Assembly (NCBI RefSeq): GCF_035825295.1
Contig: NZ_JAYMGI010000002.1
Coordinates: 5,509,501-5,573,500 of the forward strand
Direction of reading: 5' to 3'
Length of the DNA: 64,000 nucleotides
DNA from: Actinacidiphila sp. DG2A-62
GTDB lineage: Bacteria; Actinomycetota; Actinomycetes; Streptomycetales; Streptomycetaceae
In this document: one piece after another, positions 23,278 to 31,476 of the stretch
Layout of the letters: every line of letters starts with the position of its first letter
How positions within the stretch are numbered: position 1 is the stretch's first letter
Made by a program: the position numbers and the translations under genes
The notes under the pieces: model-generated
The model's input: the letters and a program-made list of their open reading frames with translations, nothing else
Databases searched by the model: none
Told to the model about the DNA's origin: nothing

Positions 23278-25682
23278 CGGGCCTCTCCCTGCGTGCTGTC
23301 GGCACGGTCGCCGGACGTGGCGATCGTGTACGCGGCGCTGACGGTCTGGCTGAACGCGTCGCCCGCCGCGTCGCGCGCGGTGACCTTCAGCGAGGGCGAC
23401 GTGCCCGCCGCGGCGACCGGGTTCGGCCACACGGCCGCGTATCTGCCGAGCGCGCCCGCGACCGCGGCCCGCTGCCAGGTCCTGCCGCCGTCGAACGACA
23501 CCGAGACCGTCACCGAGGTGATCGGCGAGCGCGACCCGACGCCGTGGTAGGCGACGTGCCCGACCCGCAGGCCCATCGTCTGCAGCCGCGCGCCGGAGGT
23601 GTTGGTCAGGTCCGCGGCCAGCCGGTAGTCGACGGTGATCGCGCCGCTGACCTGACAGGGCGTCAATTCGGCGTCCTGGTAGCAGGAGTCGTCGCCGGAC
23701 AGCGGGGTGCCGGTGGCGTCCGGGTCGTAGCGGACGGTCTCCTCGGTGTGCGTGACCAGGCCCTGGCTGATCCCGTAGCCGCCGGTCTGGTCGACGTCCA
23801 GGACGCCGCGGAAGACCGCGGGGGTGTGCGGCACGCCGGTGACCACCGCGCCGTAGCCCGCCTGCTCGAAGACCAGCGCGTCGTCGCGGTACAGCGCGAA
23901 GTGCGCCTTCACCGAGCCGAAGGACGAGCCGGAGTGGTCGGGCACGCTGTCGCGGAACAGCGGGAGCGCGAGGCTGACGGTGTCGCCGGAGGAGCAGGCG
24001 TCGCACAGCTGCCTGGTCGTCCACTGCCCGAGCCCCGGGACGACCGGGCCGCGCCCCCAGTCCACCGTGGCGTGCTGCCCGCCGCGGTATGTCCGCGGGT
24101 CGGCCAGCATCAGCACGGCGGTGGGGGTCAGCGCGGCCTGGAACCAGCCGCCGGTGTCGGCGGTGCCGAGGTACTCGGTGGTGACCTGGCCGCCGGGCAC
24201 GAAGTAGCCGACCGAGCCGTAGCTGTGCGCCAACAGCACGGGGTCGACGGGGCCGTTCAGCAGGGTGGCGGGCAGCGCGAGCCTCGCGGCCTGCGGGTCG
24301 CTGTACATCGCGTCGCGCACGGTGGCCAGTTGGTCGGCCCGGCCGGTGAACGACTCGTCGGCCGGGATTTGCGCGGCGGGGAACGCGAGGTCGACGCGGT
24401 AATGGTCGTCCGGGTCGGGCGCGGCGCCGCCCCAGTGCACCACGTAGTGCAGGGAGCCGACGGCCGGCTCCGGCACCGGGGTCGCGTACAGCGGAAGCCC
24501 GCTGAAGGCCGTCACGCCGACGGTGATCAGGCCCTTCCCGGTGGCGTCGAAGCGCGCGACGGTGGTGTCCACGAGGTCCTGCACGGCCGGCTTCGGCGAG
24601 ACCACCGTGACCTTCGAGGTGGCGGTGCGCTCGTCGACGGTGGCGTACGTGGTCCCGGTGGCGTCCTCGGGCACGGTGAAGCCGTCCAGCGCGACCTGCC
24701 GGGCCGCGGTCGCTTGGCCGTCGTCGCCGTAGTCGAAGAACGTCGCGTAGGCGGCGTAGTGGCCGGCCGGGACGGCGATCCTGGCGATGCCGCCGGAGAG
24801 GTCGACGCGGTCGGTCTCCTTGGCGGTGGAGTCGGTGTTCGTCAGGGTGATCTCGCCGTTCACCGCCTGGCCGGAGAGGTCGGTGGCGCCCAACTGGAGG
24901 ATGTGCAGGGGGTAGTTCGGGTGCACGCCGGTGGTGGCCGCGGCGGTCGGCGCGCTCGGTGTGCTCAGCCGGGCGGGCAGCGGGGTGGTCCCGGCCGGGC
25001 GTCCGGCGGCGACGTCGGCGCCGATCAGCCGGCGGAGCGCGGCGGCGAAGGAGGGCGCGGAGGCGGGGGTGAGGTAGCCGGTGGCGGTACGGTCGCCGGC
25101 CGACGTCACGGTGACGCCGGCCGGCGCGACGGGAGCCGACCCGGCCGGGTAGGAGAGGGCGACGGGGATGCGCGCCGGGCCGTCCGGTCCCGAGTCGGCC
25201 GGGGCGGCGGCGGCCAGCGCCGTCACGTCGAACAGCGAACGGTCCAACTGGCCCAGGTACGGCACGGCGGCGGCCGGCACGATGTACCGGTCGCCGTCCC
25301 CCGCCTGGAAGGACTCGAACCCGGCGGTGCCCGGGGCGGGGTGGACGGCGTAGGTGGTGGCGCCGCTCGCGGAGGTGGCGACGGTGACGCGGTCGCCGGT
25401 GATCAACGTGACGGTACGGGCCGCGGGAACGGCTCGCGCGGAGTAGGGAGGTGCCGCGGCGTCCGCCGAACTCCCGCTTCCGGGTGCCGCGGTGATTTCC
25501 GCCGAACTCCCGGGCGCGGGTGCGGCGGTGACTTTCGCCGAACTCCCGTGCGCGGGCGCCGCGTCGGCCGGAACGGCGAGCGCGGTGGCGAGCAGCGCGG
25601 CGACGCCGAGCGCTCCCACCACCCCCGCGACCGGCGCGCCGCGCCGCCTCCCCCTCGCACGTAACGGTGTGCGTCGTTTCAC
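23274..25682 (-). CDS. Large secreted protein resembling a subtilase without its protease domain
   Basis: 802 aa. The signal peptide (GAPVAGVVGALGVAALLATA, cleavage near ADAA) is followed by a segment that matches the N-terminal pro-region of large Streptomyces S8 proteases (ARTVTLITGDRVTVATS, GDGDRYIVPAAAVPYLGQLD, SLFDVTALA). The sequence then passes directly to the kind of beta-rich region found after the catalytic domain of those proteases (DLSGGIARIAVPAGHYAAYA, SGAITVDYRLAADLTNTSGA, SVSFDGGRTWQ). I see no Asp/His/Ser triad. It is coupled by ATGA to the S53 peptidase gene. It may be a chaperone, inhibitor or adhesion partner for that peptidase; this role is inference. Confidence 0.6.
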   Translation of the reverse strand: MKRRTPLRARGRRRGAPVAGVVGALGVAALLATALAVPADAAPAHGSSAKVTAAPAPGSSAEITAAPGSGSSADAAAPPYSARAVPAARTVTLITGDRVTVATSASGATTYAVHPAPGTAGFESFQAGDGDRYIVPAAAVPYLGQLDRSLFDVTALAAAAPADSGPDGPARIPVALSYPAGSAPVAPAGVTVTSAGDRTATGYLTPASAPSFAAALRRLIGADVAAGRPAGTTPLPARLSTPSAPTAAATTGVHPNYPLHILQLGATDLSGQAVNGEITLTNTDSTAKETDRVDLSGGIARIAVPAGHYAAYATFFDYGDDGQATAARQVALDGFTVPEDATGTTYATVDERTATSKVTVVSPKPAVQDLVDTTVARFDATGKGLITVGVTAFSGLPLYATPVPEPAVGSLHYVVHWGGAAPDPDDHYRVDLAFPAAQIPADESFTGRADQLATVRDAMYSDPQAARLALPATLLNGPVDPVLLAHSYGSVGYFVPGGQVTTEYLGTADTGGWFQAALTPTAVLMLADPRTYRGGQHATVDWGRGPVVPGLGQWTTRQLCDACSSGDTVSLALPLFRDSVPDHSGSSFGSVKAHFALYRDDALVFEQAGYGAVVTGVPHTPAVFRGVLDVDQTGGYGISQGLVTHTEETVRYDPDATGTPLSGDDSCYQDAELTPCQVSGAITVDYRLAADLTNTSGARLQTMGLRVGHVAYHGVGSRSPITSVTVSVSFDGGRTWQRAAVAGALGRYAAVWPNPVAAAGTSPSLKVTARDAAGDAFSQTVSAAYTIATSGDRADSTQGEAR

Positions 25683-25894
25683 GGGCGTACCCCCTCCGAA
25701 CGCGTTCCCCAGCAGGTCCGGACCATTCAGACACCGTTGTCATGTCCCGTCAACCCCACCCGCACCCCTCCCCCCACGCGTCCCTCGGCAGGACGCGCCG
25801 GGCCCGCCCACCGCACGGCGCGATCAGCACCCAGGGTGTGCGCGGTGGACGAACTCCCGGCTGGGGCCGAAGCGTTGGTCAGATCCGCTGGGGG

Positions 25895-26179
25895 TCAGCG
25901 GGCCTTGCGGACGTCGCCGCCGCGGCCGCGCAGGGGGATGCCGGCCTCGGTGAGGAGGCCGTGGATGAAGGAGTACGAGCGGTGGGTTCGGGCGGCGATG
26001 GTGCGGATGGAGGCGCCGTCGCGGTAGGCGCGGACGGTGAACTGCCGTAGTACGAGCCGTTGGTGGGGGCTGAGACGGCGGCCCCGGGGGAGGGCGCCCA
26101 GGGCATCCACGGCATCGGCGCCCTCCTCCTTGTCGCCGCCGTTGGCCGCCGGGTTGGGTGGGTTGGCCGGTGTGGTCAT
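25895..26179 (-). CDS. Small helix-turn-helix protein of WhiJ-type cassette
   Basis: 94 aa. A disordered Asn/Pro/Glu leader precedes a compact DNA-binding domain: SPHQRLVLRQFTVRAYRDGA, SIRTIAARTHRSYSFIHGLL, TEAGIPLRGRGGDVRKAR. This resembles the small actinobacterial HTH proteins (HTH_58-like) with a conserved LRGRGG C-terminus. ATG 26179 overlaps the stop of the upstream gene in ATGA. It is a regulator of unknown target in the second XRE/DUF397/anti-sigma cassette. Confidence 0.7.
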   Translation of the reverse strand: MTTPANPPNPAANGGDKEEGADAVDALGALPRGRRLSPHQRLVLRQFTVRAYRDGASIRTIAARTHRSYSFIHGLLTEAGIPLRGRGGDVRKAR

Positions 26180-26634
26180 GCCCGGCCTTCGGTCTGCCAG
26201 GAGTGGGGGCCGGGGTGGGCGGCGAAGTGGCCGCAGCTGACGCCGAGTCGGGGGGAGTGGCTGGGGCAGTCGGGGCGCAGCAGGACGGTGGTGGGGAAGT
26301 CGTCGGTCCAGCGGGTCCACAGGGCGCCGGCGTTGGCTCCGGGCAGGTGGTCGTAGACGATGGCGTAGTGCTCGCCCTCGGTGTGCTGTCCGAGGTGGCA
26401 CATGAGGTCGTCGGCGACCAGGTCGGGGTCCACCTCGGGGTAGAGCACGGCCACTTCGGCCCGCATGCGCGGCGTGAGGTAGGTGGTCTCCTCGCACTGT
26501 GTCAGCGCGACGCCGTTGTCGCTCTGCGGGGACGCGCCGGTCGTGTCGGGCGCGCCGGTCGCGTCGGTCGCCGTACCGGCCGGGTCCGCGGTCTCGACTC
26601 CGCTGTCCAGGACGTGCGTTCGTGACGTGTTCAC
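26176..26634 (-). CDS. Conserved hypothetical protein, paralogue of 908-1384
   Basis: 152 aa. After a Thr/Ala/Asp-rich start comes the same domain as in the left cassette: EVDPDLVADDLMCHLGQHTE, YDHLPGANAGALWTRWTDDF, RPDCPSHSPRLGVSCGHFAA, HPGPHSWQT. The invariant Cys and His residues suggest metal binding or a structural site, but no named family is certain. It is coupled downstream to the HTH gene. Confidence 0.7.
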   Translation of the reverse strand: MNTSRTHVLDSGVETADPAGTATDATGAPDTTGASPQSDNGVALTQCEETTYLTPRMRAEVAVLYPEVDPDLVADDLMCHLGQHTEGEHYAIVYDHLPGANAGALWTRWTDDFPTTVLLRPDCPSHSPRLGVSCGHFAAHPGPHSWQTEGRA

Positions 26635-26774
26635 AGGTTCAGGTCACCTTCCGTGGAGTTCGTTGAGCTGCGACAGTTCGTGGAGGAGCGCGGAGAGGTG
26701 AGCCCCGCCGTCGCGAGCAGGGCGACGTAGAGCGGTCCGGCGTAGCGGCCGAGTGCGCGCAGCAGCGGCCTCAC
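26631..26774 (-). CDS. Possible small hydrophobic peptide gene
   Basis: 47-aa frame from GTG 26774, which overlaps the stop of the anti-sigma-like gene in GTGA; its own stop overlaps the next ATG. It reads RPLLRALGRYAGPLYVALLA (one hydrophobic stretch) and then a Ser/Thr/Asn tail. In the left cassette the equivalent GTGA start (848) is in frame with the following gene. Support is position only. Confidence 0.35.
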   Translation of the reverse strand: MRPLLRALGRYAGPLYVALLATAGLTSPRSSTNCRSSTNSTEGDLNL

Positions 26775-27199
26775 CGGGACACCTCCGCCCAGACGGTCTT
26801 GCCGGGCGCGTCGGGCCGCAGGTGAACTCCCCAGCGTCGCCGGGTCAGTTCGTCGACCAGGTGCAGGCCGCGCCCGCCGAAGTCGTCCGCCGTGGCCGGC
26901 CGCATCCGCGGCCAGCGCTCGCGGTCGGCGTCGTAGACGTCGAGCCGCACGCCGTCGCCGCCGGGCAACAGGCTGAAACGCGTCTCGACCGTCCCCGCAG
27001 GGTTCCTCGCGTGCTGCACCGCGTTGGTCATCAACTCGGACAGCACGAGCTCCGCCTCGTCCGCTAGTTCGCGCAGCGCCCAGTCCGACATCACCGTGCG
27101 CAACGCCCGCCGCGCCCGTCCCACCGACGCCGCCGCCTGCGGCCATGCACCGGTCAGAGCAGGCTGATTGCCTGCGCTGACGGCGGAAGTTGCTGCCAT
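26771..27199 (-). CDS. Anti-sigma-like ATP-binding protein, paralogue of 429-851
   Basis: 142 aa from ATG 27199 (AGAGGGG upstream). The N box SELMTNAVQHARN and G box FGGRGLHLVDELTRRRWGVH are the same as in the left-hand copy. It is an RsbW/AbaA-type GHKL domain and a likely partner of the divergent XRE/DUF5753 protein and DUF397 proteins. A longer in-frame start exists at 27241 but overlaps the promoter side. Four coupled genes run leftwards from here. Confidence 0.83.
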   Translation of the reverse strand: MAATSAVSAGNQPALTGAWPQAAASVGRARRALRTVMSDWALRELADEAELVLSELMTNAVQHARNPAGTVETRFSLLPGGDGVRLDVYDADRERWPRMRPATADDFGGRGLHLVDELTRRRWGVHLRPDAPGKTVWAEVSR

Positions 27200-27333
27200 G
27201 ACCGGAACCCCTCTTTGCACGGACTGTCGCAATGTGCTCACAGCTTGCTGCCATCCGGGTTACCGTTGCCAGAGTCCAGTCGTGGCCTACTACGCAGGGG
27301 CCATGCGGCAGCGAGTGATACGGAGGTCTGTCC

Positions 27334-28170
27334 GTGGATGTGAGCCGACCGAGGCGTCCTTCGGCCAGGTTGGTCCTGGCCGTGGAGTTGGCCCGCCTAC
27401 GAGAAGCCGCAGGTTGGTCGCTTACCGAGCTGGCGGAGAAGACGACGTACGACCGCTCGTACCTGCTCAAGCTGGAGAAGGGCGAGAAGCTCGGCTCGCT
27501 CAACGCGATGGCGGCGCTGGACAAGGCGTACGACACCGGCCGCCACCTGCAGAATCTCTGGGAGTTGGCGAAGCAGGAGGTCGTGCCCGACCGATTCCGG
27601 AGGTTCATGGCCCTGGAAGCCCAGGCCACAGTCCGGCAGACGTACAGCGTCTCGACGGTGCCGGGACTGCTGCAGACCCAGGCGTACGCGACCGAGGTTC
27701 TGAGCCTGCAGCGCCTCACCGAGGAGGAGCTGGCCGAGCAGGTCGCGTACCGCATGAGCAGGCAGCTGCTGATCTACGGCGACTCGCCTCAGCACTTCCG
27801 GGCGCTGCTGGACGAGGCCGTGCTCAGGAGGGGGGCTCGCGACCCGAAGGTGTGGCGCGAGCAGCTCGAACGCCTCATCGAGGACGCGCAGCGCCCCAAC
27901 ATCACCATCCAGGTGGTGCCGTTCAGTTCCGGGCTGCACAACCTGATGGGCGGCTCCCTCACCCTGCTCTGGCTGCCGGGCGGGAAGACGGTGGCGTGGA
28001 CCGAATCGTCCTATTCCGGCGACCTGTTCGAAGAGTATGCCGATGTCGAGCACCTGAAACTGTCCTACGATCTGCTGAGGGACGCCGCGCTGTCACCGGC
28101 GGCGTCGCTGGACCTGATCCGGCAAGCGATGGAGGACAGCACGTCATGCTCAGCCCCGAGCCAGACCTGA
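27334..28170 (+). CDS. WhiJ-type XRE/DUF5753 transcriptional regulator
   Basis: 278 aa from GTG 27334 (GGAGG 7 bases upstream). An N-terminal helix-turn-helix (LREAAGWSLTELAEKTTYDR, SYLLKLEKGEKLGSLNAMAA; residues about 18-70) is followed by the DUF5753 domain, with VSTVPGLLQTQAYATEVLSL, PNITIQVVPFSSGLHNLMGG and LLWLPGGKTVAWTESSYSG. WhiJ family members control aerial development and work with adjacent DUF397 and anti-sigma-like proteins. The gene overlaps the first DUF397 gene by 25 bases. Confidence 0.88.
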   Translation: MDVSRPRRPSARLVLAVELARLREAAGWSLTELAEKTTYDRSYLLKLEKGEKLGSLNAMAALDKAYDTGRHLQNLWELAKQEVVPDRFRRFMALEAQATVRQTYSVSTVPGLLQTQAYATEVLSLQRLTEEELAEQVAYRMSRQLLIYGDSPQHFRALLDEAVLRRGARDPKVWREQLERLIEDAQRPNITIQVVPFSSGLHNLMGGSLTLLWLPGGKTVAWTESSYSGDLFEEYADVEHLKLSYDLLRDAALSPAASLDLIRQAMEDSTSCSAPSQT

Positions 28171-28361
28171 GCGTCGCCCACTGGCGCAAGTCGTCGTACA
28201 GCAATTCCGCGGGAGGCGACTGCGTCGAGGTGGCCGACGGCTTCGCCGGGGTCATCCCCGTGCGCGACTCCAAGGACCCCGAGGGCCCGGCCCTCGTCTT
28301 CGGCGCGGACGCGTGGACCGCGTTCGTCGCCGACGTGAAGGCCGGCCACTTCTCCGCCTGA
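28146..28361 (+). CDS. DUF397 protein
   Basis: 71 aa. Complete DUF397 domain: HWRKSSYSNSAGGDCVEVAD, GVIPVRDSKDPEGPALVFGA, WTAFVADVKAG. These small proteins are thought to bind or antagonise the adjacent XRE regulator. ATG 28146 lies inside the end of the XRE gene, so the two are coupled. Confidence 0.88.
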   Translation: MLSPEPDLSVAHWRKSSYSNSAGGDCVEVADGFAGVIPVRDSKDPEGPALVFGADAWTAFVADVKAGHFSA

Positions 28362-28528
28362 ACCGTCCGCGTCCCCGGGCGCGTACCGGCACATCAGCCC
28401 CCGGCGCCCACACGGCCGCCGGGGGCTTCGCCGATCCTGGCCGGTTCGCGCCCTCCCCGCGCGCCCCGGCGTTCTGCTCTCCTGGACACAGCACGCGAGC
28501 CCCCACCGACGTCCCAGGAGGCGTACCC

Positions 28529-28810
28529 ATGCCCGACCTGACCGGCGCCCGCTGGCGCAAGTCGTCGTACAGCAACTCCGCTGGCGGCAACTGCATCGAG
28601 GTGGCCGACAACCTCCCCGGCCTCGCCCGCTGGCGCAAGTCCACCTACAGCAACTCCAATGGCGGCGACTGCGTCGAGGTGGCCGACGGCGTTGCCGGCG
28701 TGGTCCCCGTGCGCGACTCCAAGGACCCGGACGGCCCGGCCCTCGTCTTCGGCGCGGACGCGTGGACCGCCTTCATCACCGCCGTGAAGGCCGCCCATTT
28801 CCCCGCCTGA
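28529..28810 (+). CDS. DUF397 protein with an extra N-terminal half domain
   Basis: 93 aa. An incomplete DUF397 N-terminal half (ARWRKSSYSNSAGGNCIEVAD, residues 7-27) is followed, after NLPGL, by a complete domain (ARWRKSTYSNSNGGDCVEVAD ... VPVRDSKDPDGPALVFGA). The duplication is also clear in the DNA. CAGGAGG stands upstream of ATG 28529. It follows the first DUF397 gene after 167 bp. Confidence 0.85.
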   Translation: MPDLTGARWRKSSYSNSAGGNCIEVADNLPGLARWRKSTYSNSNGGDCVEVADGVAGVVPVRDSKDPDGPALVFGADAWTAFITAVKAAHFPA

Positions 28811-28849
28811 CCGCGCGGGTTGCCTCGGCCCGGCCGACCGCCGCGTGGG

Positions 28850-29815
28850 TCACATCGTCACGACGACCTTTCCGACGTTGTGCTCGCGGGCGTACGCGAC
28901 GGCCGCGCCCACCGCGTCCTCGAAGCGGTGGCGGCGGGCGATCCGGACCGACAGCTCGCCGCGTTCCGCCGCCTCCGCGACCGCGCGCATCCCGCCGAAC
29001 TCGCCCTCCGTGGCCAGGAAGTACCGCAGGTCCACGTCGTCCCGGCCGAGCAGTTCCTTCGCCGGTTCGGGGTAGATGATCGTCACCAGCCGTCCGCCGG
29101 GCCGCAGTGCGGCCGCCGCCGCGGACAGCCGGTCGTGGGGCAGCGTCAGGTCGAAGACGGCGTCGACCCCCGAGGGGTAGTCCGCCGCGTCGTAGCCGAT
29201 GACCTCGCCGGCGCCCAGTTCCCGCAGCACCGCGTGGTCGGCGGCGGCCCCGGTCGCGACGACCGTCGCCCCCGCGGCGGCCAGCAGCGGGAGCAGCGCG
29301 GTGCCCACGCCGCCCGAGGCGCCGATGACGAGCGCGGTCTCCCCGGGCCGGATCGCGGCGAGCGCCATGATCCCCAGCGCGGTCGACCCGGCGATCGGCA
29401 GCGCCGCGGCCTGCTCGACGGGGACGCCGGCCGGGCGGTGCGCCAGATGCGGGGTGTCGGCTTCGAACACCGCGTACTCGGCCAGCGCGCCCGTGCTCAG
29501 CGACGGGCGGCGGCCGGTCACGAAGCGCATCTGCCGGGGCAGGGCCGATCCGAAGATCTCGTCGCCCACCCGGTAGTCCGCCACCCCGGCCCCGACCTCG
29601 GTGACGGTGCCGGCGAACTCGTTGCCGGGGACGTAGGGGAACACCAGCTCGACGGCCGCGCGGTACTCGCCCGCGACCACGCGGATGTCGGTGGGGTTGA
29701 TCGCGGACGCGGCGATCCTCACCTGGATCTGCCCCGGGCCGGGGCGGGGCACGTCGAGGTCGGCGATCGAGAGCTGCTCGGGCTCTCCGTAGGCGGTCGC
29801 GACAAGGGCTTTCAC
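28850..29815 (-). CDS. NADP-dependent quinone oxidoreductase-like MDR protein
   Basis: 321-aa medium-chain dehydrogenase/reductase of the zinc-free quinone oxidoreductase type. It shows MKALVATAYGEPEQLSIADL, AINPTDIRVVAGEYRAAVEL, YVPGNEFAGTVTEVG and the nucleotide-binding GETALVIGASGGVGTALLPL. It probably reduces quinones or enals with NADPH. GTG 29815 is 92 bp from the divergent TetR gene, with two palindromic sites between, so it is likely that repressor's target. Confidence 0.87.
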   Translation of the reverse strand: MKALVATAYGEPEQLSIADLDVPRPGPGQIQVRIAASAINPTDIRVVAGEYRAAVELVFPYVPGNEFAGTVTEVGAGVADYRVGDEIFGSALPRQMRFVTGRRPSLSTGALAEYAVFEADTPHLAHRPAGVPVEQAAALPIAGSTALGIMALAAIRPGETALVIGASGGVGTALLPLLAAAGATVVATGAAADHAVLRELGAGEVIGYDAADYPSGVDAVFDLTLPHDRLSAAAAALRPGGRLVTIIYPEPAKELLGRDDVDLRYFLATEGEFGGMRAVAEAAERGELSVRIARRHRFEDAVGAAVAYAREHNVGKVVVTM

Positions 29816-29833
29816 GGGTTCCTCCGGTAAGCG

Positions 29834-29847
29834 GACCAGTCGGTCAG
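29834..29847. promoter_or_regulatory. TetR-type operator, site 1 (oxidoreductase side)
   Basis: GGACCAGTCGGTCA contains the inverted pair GACC-AGTC-GGTC. It lies 18 bp upstream of the oxidoreductase start. Confidence 0.65.
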
Positions 29848-29876
29848 GTTAGCTGTCACGACCGTACGCATAAACG

Positions 29877-29890
29877 GACCGGGCGGTCAA
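29877..29890. promoter_or_regulatory. TetR-type operator, site 2 (regulator side)
   Basis: GGACCGGGCGGTCA, the same 14-bp pattern as site 1 with two differences (GACC-GGGC-GGTC). It lies 17 bp upstream of the TetR start; the two sites are 43 bp apart. Confidence 0.65.
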
Positions 29891-29907
29891 CTTGCTAGGA
29901 TCGACGG

Positions 29908-30507
29908 GTGAGCCCGCCCTCCCGGACCCTGCGCGCCGACGCCGCACGCAACCGCGACCTGCTGCTGGCCGCGGCCGAGGCCGAGTTCGCCGAGCGGGGG
30001 CCGGACGCCTCGGTCGCCGACATCGCGCGCCGGGCCGGGGTGGGCAAGGGCACCGTGTTCCGCCACTTCGCCACCAAGGACGACCTGATCGCCGCGATCG
30101 TGCGCGTCCACGTCGACGCGCTCGACGCGGTCGGCCGACGGCTGCTGGACGCGGCGGACCCCGCCGCGGGGCTGCTGGAGTTCCTCACCGCGGCCGGCGG
30201 GCAGCGGGAGCAGCGCGACCTGTCGTTCCTGCTCAACGCCGACGACGCGGGGCCGGAGGTCGTCGCGCTGCGCGAGCGGCTGTACGGCACGGTCTGCCAA
30301 CTGGTCGACCGCGCGCGCGAGGCGGGCGCGGTCCGGGCGGACGTCACCGGCCATGACGTCGTGCTCCTGATGTGCGCGCCGAACCACGTCGTCAGCTTCC
30401 TGAAGGACCCGCCGCCCGACCTGTGGCGGCGCTACCTGGCGATCATCTTCGACGGCCTGCGCCCCGAGGGAGCGCACCCGCTGGCCCCACCGGCGCCGGA
30501 ACTCTAG
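29908..30507 (+). CDS. TetR-family repressor of the divergent oxidoreductase
   Basis: 199 aa from GTG 29908. N-terminal helix-turn-helix: NRDLLLAAAEAEFAERGPDA, SVADIARRAGVGKGTVFRHF, ATKDDLIAAIVRVHVDAL. The C-terminal domain (SBP_bac/TetR_C type) contains FLTAAGGQREQRDLSFLLNA and VLLMCAPNHVVSFLKDPP. It is divergently paired with the MDR oxidoreductase, with twin palindromes between them. Confidence 0.88.
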   Translation: MSPPSRTLRADAARNRDLLLAAAEAEFAERGPDASVADIARRAGVGKGTVFRHFATKDDLIAAIVRVHVDALDAVGRRLLDAADPAAGLLEFLTAAGGQREQRDLSFLLNADDAGPEVVALRERLYGTVCQLVDRAREAGAVRADVTGHDVVLLMCAPNHVVSFLKDPPPDLWRRYLAIIFDGLRPEGAHPLAPPAPEL

Positions 30508-30512
30508 GCCCT

Positions 30513-31466
30513 CTAGGACTTCTTGCGGCCGCGGCCCCCGGACCGCGCGGACCGCGCGGATCGCGGTGCGCCGGACGCGGCGGGGGTGGATCTGCCTATG
30601 ACGGGGAGGACGAAGTCCTGGATCAGGGACTTCGCGTCGCGGACCAGGGGGCGGAAGGCGCGGTAGCGGGTGAGGGCGATCACGCGGGCCGCCAGGGGGG
30701 TGGAGCGGCGGACGAACTCGCGGGTGCGGGCGGTGTCGGGGGTGCGGTCGAAGACCCAGTAGAGGACGACCACCATCAGGTGCAGCCAGAGGAGGTCCGG
30801 GAGCAGTTCGGCGAGTTCGGCGTCGAGCTTGGGCGCGAGGTCGGAGCCGGTGAGGACGTCGCGGAAGAGCGCCACTGCGGTCGCGCGGGCCGGGTGGGAC
30901 TCGCTGGAGAACGGGCTGAGCGAGCTGTCCGGGTCGGCCGCGGTGCGGAAGAACTGCGCGGCGAACTCGTGGTAGTCCGCCGCGCAGTCCAGCCAGGACT
31001 GCAACGCGATCTCCAGCCGCCGGGCGAAGTCCCGCTCGCCCTCCATGCGGGCCGCCGCGTCCACGGCGTGCGCGTGGGTCATCACGTCGTAGAACCCCTG
31101 GATCAGGAATTCCTTCGACTCGAAGTAGTAGTAGGCGTTGCCGACCGAGACGCCCGCCTCCTTGGCGATCGCCCGCATGGTCGTCTTGTCGTAGCCGCGC
31201 TCCTCGAACAGGCGCATCGCGGTGTCCAGGATCAGCGTCCGGGTCTGCTCGCTCTTGCCGGTCTTCGGCCGCGCCCGGCCGCCCGGCAACTCCTCGGCGC
31301 CGGGGGCCGCGCCGGGGGCTGCCGCGCCGGGGGCCGCGCCGGCGGTCCCGGTCGCGCCGGTCGTCCCGGCGGTCCCGGTCGCGCCGGCCGCGCCGTTCGC
31401 GCCGGCAGCCGCGCCGGTGGCCGTCCCGCCGGCCGCGTCCGCCGCCGCCTCGCTCATGTCCTCCAC
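30513..31466 (-). CDS. TetR-family regulator with Ala/Gly/Thr-rich leader
   Basis: 317 aa. The first about 65 residues are a low-complexity GATGTAG/GAAPGAA leader. A TetR helix-turn-helix follows (TRTLILDTAMRLFEERGYDK, TTMRAIAKEAGVSVGNAYYY, FESKEFLIQGFYDVM), then a helical ligand domain (FAAQFFRTAADPDSSLSPFS, LHLMVVVLYWVFDRTPDTAR) and a basic RKKS end. An alternative ATG is at 31457. It is co-directional with the DCC and membrane genes just upstream and is the best candidate to bind the TTGAAC palindromes at 32683-32742. Confidence 0.85.
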   Translation of the reverse strand: MEDMSEAAADAAGGTATGAAAGANGAAGATGTAGTTGATGTAGAAPGAAAPGAAPGAEELPGGRARPKTGKSEQTRTLILDTAMRLFEERGYDKTTMRAIAKEAGVSVGNAYYYFESKEFLIQGFYDVMTHAHAVDAAARMEGERDFARRLEIALQSWLDCAADYHEFAAQFFRTAADPDSSLSPFSSESHPARATAVALFRDVLTGSDLAPKLDAELAELLPDLLWLHLMVVVLYWVFDRTPDTARTREFVRRSTPLAARVIALTRYRAFRPLVRDAKSLIQDFVLPVIGRSTPAASGAPRSARSARSGGRGRKKS

Positions 31467-31476
31467 GCGAGCGAGC

